A DNA stretch of 64,000 nt from Archangium violaceum. GTDB taxonomy: Bacteria; Myxococcota; Myxococcia; Myxococcales; Myxococcaceae. The stretch is from NCBI RefSeq assembly GCF_016887565.1, contig NZ_CP069396.1, positions 3,189,001 to 3,253,000 on the forward strand, given 5' to 3'. A model generated the notes under the pieces. That model was given only the letters and a program-made list of their open reading frames with translations, did no database searches and was not told where the DNA came from. A program made the translations under genes and the position numbers. Below are positions 59,387 to 64,000 of this stretch, one piece after another (within the stretch, counting starts at the first letter, position 1; every line of letters begins with the position of its first letter).

Positions 59387-60946
59387 TTACTTCTTGCAGG
59401 GGAGGTAGAGCCCGACCTGCGCGTCCACCTGCACGTAGATGCGCAGGAAGCTCGGGTGCGGATAGACGCCCGTCACTTCGGAGCGCAGCACCTGGCCGCG
59501 CACGCAGCCCAGGTCCTCGGAGAAGGACAGCTCGGTGGACATCTTGTCCTTCACCGCGGCCAGGCGCTCGGAGACGTCGACCCGGAGTGCCTGCCGGGCC
59601 TGCTCGCGGATGGACTGGTAGTCCAGGGCGAACTTGAGCTTCACCAGCTCGCTGGCGGTGCCCGGGGTGATCTCCAGGTCCGGGACGGAGAGCTGGTTGT
59701 CGATGACATGGGGATGGCCGGCGAAGAAGATCTCCCCGCCCACCGGCACGGAGTAGTCGCCCACCCTGGCGCTGCCCCCCAGGTTCATCTTGATGACCAC
59801 CGTGTCATCGGATGGGTAGACCTGGGGCTTCTCCATGTAGAGCTCGGGGTGGGACGAGGAGAAGTGGAGGCGTCCGTTCATGGAGGACTCGAGCGCCTTG
59901 GACAGCTCCTCGTAGCGAGCGGCGACGGGGATGATCACCTTGAAGGGGCCGGAGGGCAGGGTGGAGACGTTCTGCAGCAGGGGCATGGCCACCTGCGTGG
60001 CCGGAGTGCCCGAGTCCAGGCCCGTGCCCCCGTCATTGCTCGTGGGGCCAACGGCATAGGTGGCGTACTTCGCGCCACCGTCCACCTGGGGCACGCCACC
60101 ATCCGTGCCCGAGGCACCGGGGGTGTAGCTGGCGAACTGGGTGCTGGCGGTCTGGGGGCCACCATCGAGTCCCGTGCCCCCGTCGTTGGACGTAGGGCCG
60201 GCGAGGCTGGCCACCGGGGTGCAGGGCAGCGTCACCGAGGGGAGCACGACGATGCCGAGGTCCTTCTCCATGCCGTCGGCGAGCACGGTGGGAGAGGCCT
60301 CGAGGTTGGTCACCTTCAGCTCGGCGCAAGCCACCTGGTCGCCCACGGGAATCTCGATGGGGCGGGCGAGGCGGGAGAAGGCATTGGCCACCAGGGGGCG
60401 CACGTCGAAGCGGAAGTCCTCGAGCGTCTGGGCGATGAGGCCGCGCAGCTTGGCCTCGAGGGCGCGGTTGACGGAGTCCACGGGCCCGGAGGCCACCACC
60501 TGCACGTCGGTGGACTGCAGGAGCGCCTTGAAGTCCGCGGTCATGACGGGCTCGCCGGCGATGGTGATGGCGATGGGGAGCTCCCGCTCGCCGAGCATGT
60601 TGAAGCGGCCGAGCACGTTGACGCCCACCACGACGCGGCCGCGATCGAACTTGAGCGTCACCGGCTCTCGCTGCCAGGTGTAGTGGACGGACTGTCCGGC
60701 GAAGAGCTGGGCATCGCCCTCGCCCGAGCGAGGCAGGCTCTCGGCCATCTTCTTGACGAGGGCCTCGCGGAAGATGGTGGCGTGGATGACGATGCGCGAG
60801 GGCGGCGGATCCGACACCGGGCGGCCACCGTTGGCGGCGGGAGGTGGCGGCTGGAGGTTCTGCTTCTCGATGCGAGAACCGGCGCAGGACAGGAGGGCCA
60901 GGGACGCGAGGAGCGCGGGAAGAGAGCGGAGGCGCGAGAGAGACAT
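59387..60946 (-). CDS. DUF4403-family lipoprotein
   Basis: A 519-residue predicted lipoprotein (LLSC lipobox). The body alternates strands as in DUF4403 proteins, which carry two similar halves (VTLKFDRGRVVVGVNVLGRF; SVPVGGEIFFAGHPHVIDNQ). Between the halves lies a low-complexity stretch with two copies of GPTSNDGGTGLD separated by about 45 residues, probably an expanded linker. The C-terminal part contains two cysteines (LGCVRG, LPCKK). Function of the family is unknown. ATG 60946 gives a clean signal peptide. Confidence 0.78.
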   Translation of the reverse strand: MSLSRLRSLPALLASLALLSCAGSRIEKQNLQPPPPAANGGRPVSDPPPSRIVIHATIFREALVKKMAESLPRSGEGDAQLFAGQSVHYTWQREPVTLKFDRGRVVVGVNVLGRFNMLGERELPIAITIAGEPVMTADFKALLQSTDVQVVASGPVDSVNRALEAKLRGLIAQTLEDFRFDVRPLVANAFSRLARPIEIPVGDQVACAELKVTNLEASPTVLADGMEKDLGIVVLPSVTLPCTPVASLAGPTSNDGGTGLDGGPQTASTQFASYTPGASGTDGGVPQVDGGAKYATYAVGPTSNDGGTGLDSGTPATQVAMPLLQNVSTLPSGPFKVIIPVAARYEELSKALESSMNGRLHFSSSHPELYMEKPQVYPSDDTVVIKMNLGGSARVGDYSVPVGGEIFFAGHPHVIDNQLSVPDLEITPGTASELVKLKFALDYQSIREQARQALRVDVSERLAAVKDKMSTELSFSEDLGCVRGQVLRSEVTGVYPHPSFLRIYVQVDAQVGLYLPCKK

Positions 60947-61042
60947 GGGAGACGGAGCCGCCCAGGGGGGCGGCGGTGGCGGCCATTCTCCGCTACCTGG
61001 GCCCGCCTACCCAAGCCCGGTGCGCGGATCCGCTCGGGTTTT

Positions 61043-61819
61043 TCACCCGCCGTGTAGGTGCTGCCCCAGGAGGTCGCGGGTATGCGAGAGCAGCTCCGGT
61101 CCTCCGATGGGCCCATGGCCCGGAACCACCGTGCGGATGGCGGGGAAGCGCGCACGCGTCCGCTCGAGGCTCTCCGGCCACGCGGTCACGTTGGCATCGG
61201 CCACGTTGCCGAGCCCCTTCGCGGTCGCGTCCTTCACGAAGCAGCCGCCGAACAGGATGCCGCTCTCCGGGTGCCACACCACCAGGTTGTCGGGCGCGTG
61301 GCCGGGGCCTGGGTAGAAGAGCTCCAGGGGCCCGAGCTTCTCGTCGTGAGTGACGGTCCCCGAGGGGAGCACCTTGTCGTGCGTCCGGGCGAGCTGGACC
61401 GTCTCCTCCAGCGCGAGCACCGAGATGTCGTGCGCGAGGAGCACGGGGGCTCCGCCGAGCCTGTCCTTGTGGAAGTGCGTGGCGACCGCGGCCCGGATGG
61501 GGCGGTGGAGCGTGTCGCGTGCCCAGGAGATCAGCCGCTCGGTCTGGGAGTCCTCCCAGGCCGTGTCGATGAGGAGCGAGGACGCTCCGTCCTCGACGAG
61601 GAGACCATTGGCGGGGTAGCCACCGTCGGCCTCGCTGGCCACGGAGGTGTGCATCCACACGCCGGTGGCGATTCGCCGCACCGTCAGGTCCTCCCCGAGC
61701 CGGTACTCCTCCGCCGGAGGGGCGGGGAGCGTCTTCGTGCTTCCGCTGGGGGTGGTGCAGGCCAGGCTCAGTGCGAGGAGCGTCCAGGCGTGGCACTTCA
61801 AGAAGAGAGAGGGGTTCAT
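61043..61819 (-). CDS. Subclass B1 metallo-beta-lactamase, lipoprotein
   Basis: A 258-residue MBL-fold hydrolase with the full B1 zinc set: H115-x-H117-x-D119 (THFHKDR), H174 (GPGHAPDN), C193 (GGCFVKD) and H235 (VPGHGPIGG). Zinc-1 is 3-His and zinc-2 Asp-Cys-His, as in NDM- and VIM-type enzymes. The signal peptide ends in a lipobox (LSLAC, Cys21), so like NDM it may be membrane-anchored. ATG 61819 overlaps the stop of the upstream small gene (ATGA), so the two are coupled. Beta-lactam hydrolysis is strongly predicted; actual substrate range is untested. Confidence 0.9.
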   Translation of the reverse strand: MNPSLFLKCHAWTLLALSLACTTPSGSTKTLPAPPAEEYRLGEDLTVRRIATGVWMHTSVASEADGGYPANGLLVEDGASSLLIDTAWEDSQTERLISWARDTLHRPIRAAVATHFHKDRLGGAPVLLAHDISVLALEETVQLARTHDKVLPSGTVTHDEKLGPLELFYPGPGHAPDNLVVWHPESGILFGGCFVKDATAKGLGNVADANVTAWPESLERTRARFPAIRTVVPGHGPIGGPELLSHTRDLLGQHLHGG

Positions 61820-62040
61820 CGGGGGCTCCGGCCCAGCAGTTCGAGTGTGCGCAGCGTCGCGTCCGCCAGGGACTGCTGGCACGGGAAGCAGCCCTCGCCG
61901 CAGCAGGCGGGCCACTCCGAGGACGGGGTACGCAGCATCTGGCTCACCGCGGAACGGTAGGAGAGGGGCAGGCCCACGTCCACGCAGGCGCGCTGCACCG
62001 CCTCCTTCACCGCCGCGTCGTTCACGTCCACGTCATCCAT
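61816..62040 (-). CDS. Cys-rich miniprotein coupled to the metallo-beta-lactamase
   Basis: A 74-residue protein ending in TGA that overlaps the lactamase ATG by 4 bases. The centre reads CCGEGCFPCQQ, resembling the CCGxGCxPC signature of small oxidoreductase-like domains. The remainder is helical. No signal peptide. GGAGG sits immediately before ATG 62040; an in-frame ATG at 62087 would extend it by 16 residues. Possible role in metal handling is speculation; the same operon position argues for joint expression. Confidence 0.72.
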   Translation of the reverse strand: MDDVDVNDAAVKEAVQRACVDVGLPLSYRSAVSQMLRTPSSEWPACCGEGCFPCQQSLADATLRTLELLGRSPR

Positions 62041-62197
62041 CCTCCGCACCTTGTACCCGTCTCCGACGAGGCGGCAAGTTGGATTCATCCGGCTGAAGAG
62101 GCGGTCTCCACCACGCGCCTGGCAGCCTGCACGGGCTCCGTCCTCTCCGAACCGGCACCGTCTCGAAATCCTGGGTCCTCGGGAGCCCTTGGGTATC

Positions 62198-63772
62198 ATG
62201 CGCCGAATGGCTTCCGTTCCTCCCCTGGACTCGCGCGCACACGCGCCGAGGGCAATGGACTGGCTCCTGCCCCTGGCCGCGGGCCTCGGGCTCGTGCTGC
62301 TGTCCAATGCCTTCACGCCCGTGAACACGGACCTCGGCTGGACGCTCGCGTTCGGCCGTGACCTGTTCCGCACCGGGGTGTTCCCGCTGACGAATGGGCA
62401 CAGCTTCACCGAGCCCAACCACCCGCTCGTCATGTACCAGTGGGGCTTCAACGTCATGCTGTACGCGCTCCACTCGAAGTGGGGCGCGGCGGGCGTCATC
62501 GTCGCCAAGTGGCTCTGGATGACGCTCACCGTCGTGGGCCTGGCGGCCGCCATCCGCGCCGCCGCCTCCGGCGCACTGGTCCGTCTGCTCGTCCTGCTCG
62601 GGGCCGTCCATTTCATGTGGATGGGCTTCGAGCTGGTACGCGCGCAGCTCGTCAGCTTCGCCCTGGTGGCCCTGGTGGTGTACGCGGGCGTCTCGGGGAG
62701 CCGGCGTGCCCTCTGGGTTTCCGCCCCTCTGGTGGGGCTGTCGGCCAACTTCCATGGCGGCTTCCTCGCGGGTCTGTTCCTGCTCGCGGGGCTCTGTGGC
62801 GCGCTCGCGCTCGAGGCACGGCTGCGCTGGACGGACACCCGCATCCGCCTGGGGGAGCTGGTGGCGATGCCGGTGGTGGCGATCCTCTCGTCGATGCTCA
62901 ACCCCTACGGGCCCAGGCTCGTCCTCGAGACCCTCCGGCTCTCGGGAGATCCCGCGCGGCTGCTCGATCGGGAGTGGTTGCCCCTGTGGGACCTGAAGCA
63001 GCTCGTGCCCGGGGAGAAGATCGCCCTGGGTCTGCTGGGCGTCACGGTGCTCCTGTCGCTCGTCTTCCTGCCCAGGAGACGGCTGCGGCTGTGGCTGCTG
63101 CTGGTGCTCGCCGTGGGCACCAGCGTCTCGGCCAGCCGGCACCTGCGCATGGCCCCCATCCTGCTCGCGCCGGTGGTGGCGGCCCTGTTCGAGGCGGCAC
63201 TCGCCCGGGTGAAGGAGCTCCGCCTGGAGCGCCTCGACGCGCTGGCGGTGAAGCTCTCCGGGCTGCTCGCCGTGTGCTTCCTGGCCCTCTGGGCCTTGCG
63301 CGTGCCCGAGGCGTTGAAGTTCATCGAGTGGCCCTTCCGCAACCCCTCGAACGCCATCGCCGTGATGCGGCTCAATGGCTTCTCGGGGAATGTCTGGAAC
63401 GACTTCGACTGGGGAGGGCTGCTGCTGTGGACGGCTCCGGACTCGCGCGTGGCGTGTGACGGGCGCCACGTCATGGCCTACTCCGGCCAGATGATCGACG
63501 CGAACATCAACCTCGGCTTCGACTCGAGGGATCCGCTCGAGGTGCTGGAGCACTTCAAGGCCGACATGGCGCTCCTGAGGACCGATGACCCGGCGCTCAA
63601 GCGCCTGAGCGAGCGATTCACCGTGCTCTTCTGCGATGCCGAGGCGTGCCTGCTGTCGAAGCGGCCCGAGCACATCGCGCGGTACAAGGAGGGGCTGAAG
63701 CTGCCCCCGAACCTGATGTTCACGAGCGAGTACTTCGAGTCACCCGAGGGCCCCGAGGCCGCCCTGCGCTAG
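62198..63772 (+). CDS. Polytopic membrane protein, GT-C glycosyltransferase-like
   Basis: A 524-residue protein with about ten membrane spans and a soluble C-terminal tail of about 120 residues. After the first span comes NTDLGWTLAFGRDLFRTG, the position of the acidic loop in GT-C enzymes, and NPLV/NHPLVMYQWGF follows; this resembles uncharacterised oligosaccharyl-transferase-like proteins. The tail (SNAIAVMRLNGFSGNVWNDFDWGG and VACDGRHVMAY) matches a known pattern of such hypothetical proteins. ATG 62198 has GGGAG upstream; ATG 62207 is the alternative. Substrate unknown. A MITE-like element starts at its stop codon. Confidence 0.78.
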   Translation: MRRMASVPPLDSRAHAPRAMDWLLPLAAGLGLVLLSNAFTPVNTDLGWTLAFGRDLFRTGVFPLTNGHSFTEPNHPLVMYQWGFNVMLYALHSKWGAAGVIVAKWLWMTLTVVGLAAAIRAAASGALVRLLVLLGAVHFMWMGFELVRAQLVSFALVALVVYAGVSGSRRALWVSAPLVGLSANFHGGFLAGLFLLAGLCGALALEARLRWTDTRIRLGELVAMPVVAILSSMLNPYGPRLVLETLRLSGDPARLLDREWLPLWDLKQLVPGEKIALGLLGVTVLLSLVFLPRRRLRLWLLLVLAVGTSVSASRHLRMAPILLAPVVAALFEAALARVKELRLERLDALAVKLSGLLAVCFLALWALRVPEALKFIEWPFRNPSNAIAVMRLNGFSGNVWNDFDWGGLLLWTAPDSRVACDGRHVMAYSGQMIDANINLGFDSRDPLEVLEHFKADMALLRTDDPALKRLSERFTVLFCDAEACLLSKRPEHIARYKEGLKLPPNLMFTSEYFESPEGPEAALR

Positions 63773-63820
63773 TGGAGGGTCCACGAAGTCCTTGGACAGG
63801 GTCCGAGGGCCCGTGGATGT

Positions 63821-63855
63821 CCCCTCTCCCTCTGGGAGAGGGCTAGGGTGAGGGT
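63821..63855. repeat. Palindromic repeat family copy 3
   Basis: Same core and tail as copies at 17116 and 59299; left inner repeat of the MITE-like element. Confidence 0.88.
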
Positions 63856-63900
63856 CTTCCTCCTGGAGCGCATGACCCCATGGGAGCTCACAGAGGGACG

Positions 63901-63935
63901 ACCCTCACCCCCCGCCCTCTCCCAGAGGGAGAGGG
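63901..63935. repeat. Palindromic repeat family copy 4, inverted
   Basis: Reverse-complement orientation of the family (begins ACCCTCACCCC, ends GAGAGGG); right inner repeat of the MITE-like element. Confidence 0.88.
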
Positions 63936-64000
63936 AGCATGCGCAACACGACTCTGTCCACGAACTTCGTGGACCCTCCACTCGCGCCGCGAGCCTCAGG

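Larger units (their letters stand above)
63772..63981. mobile_element. 210-bp MITE/REPIN-like element
   Basis: The ends are 28-bp inverted repeats matching at 26 of 28 positions (left 63772-63799 begins GTGGAGGGTCCACGAAG; right 63954-63981). Inside are two copies of the palindromic repeat in opposite orientation (63821-63855 and 63901-63935), symmetric about the middle. No ORF. The left end begins at the last base of the upstream stop codon. This is a non-autonomous palindromic element by structure; no transposase is in the window. Confidence 0.75.

Noticed and set aside
63772-63981. A small gene inside the terminal MITE-like region
   Set aside because: Frames here run through the palindromes on both strands and have no ribosome site or consistent codon bias.
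1-64000. CRISPR arrays, tRNA or rRNA genes, prophage or transposase genes
   Set aside because: No regularly spaced direct repeats, cloverleaf sequences with conserved T-loop motifs, or recombinase motifs were noticed by eye. A tRNA could still be missed without a covariance search.

Overview
The window is a GC-rich chromosomal segment that reads as a myxobacterium, most likely suborder Cystobacterineae (Archangium/Cystobacter-like). This is inference from very high third-position GC, many secreted lipoproteins, a SitA-like lipoprotein toxin with a candidate immunity gene, an ECF sigma/FecR-type anti-sigma pair, a receiver-XRE regulator and a receptor that carries its own TonB C-terminal domain. 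No rRNA, tRNA, CRISPR array, transposase or prophage was recognised. No gene-free stretch exceeds about 250 bases.

Layout. 1-2256: end of a CARDB-repeat surface protein cut by the window edge. 2503-9176: ftsZ, a small conserved gene, a biotin carboxylase/biotinyl carrier/enoyl-CoA hydratase cluster, then a double-FHA membrane protein and a receiver-XRE regulator. 9413-17090: LolA-like protein and outer-membrane barrel pair, ArnT-like glycosyltransferase with a translationally coupled ABC exporter, and an SPFH/SHOCT protein. 17158-20806: metallopeptidase lipoprotein divergent from epmA, then ppa. 20880-27415: aldo-keto reductase/LysR pair, alpha/beta hydrolase lipoprotein, LecA-like lipoprotein, NAPE-PLD-like hydrolase and NAD-binding protein. 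27479-32767: a TonB protein divergent from a pncB-pncA-nrtR NAD salvage operon. 32802-39341: two adjacent lipoproteins sharing a near-identical 504-bp block, followed by a frame-broken SitA-like toxin and candidate immunity gene. 39511-46352: hemerythrin-like protein, acyltransferase/AraC pair, methyltransferase-like protein, TonB-dependent receptor and partner lipoprotein. 46375-53717: glycerate kinase operon, YkgJ/RlmI pair, membrane proteins and a secreted protein. 53813-59292: ECF sigma/anti-sigma pair, Cys-rich lipoprotein, RlmK-like methyltransferase and a Cys/Met-metabolism PLP enzyme. 59387-63772: DUF4403 lipoprotein, subclass B1 metallo-beta-lactamase coupled to a Cys-rich miniprotein, and a polytopic membrane protein.

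How the genes work together. The clearest circuit is NAD salvage: nicotinamidase-like and nicotinate phosphoribosyltransferase genes followed by a Nudix-winged-helix regulator of NrtR type, with a perfect 10+7+10 palindrome just upstream of the first gene. The sigma factor overlaps its FecR-type anti-sigma gene, and an AT-rich near-perfect inverted repeat containing two TTGATCAA cores lies upstream of it.

Non-coding structure stands out. A palindromic family with the core CCCTCTCCCTCTGGGAGAGGG occurs at 3' gene ends (17116, 59299, 63821 and inverted at 63901). The last two copies sit inside a 210-bp MITE/REPIN-like element with 26/28-matching terminal inverted repeats. Perfect palindromes also occur at 46380-46404 and 53740-53761.

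All calls come from reading the sequence by eye. Family assignments rest on remembered motifs, not on database searches.
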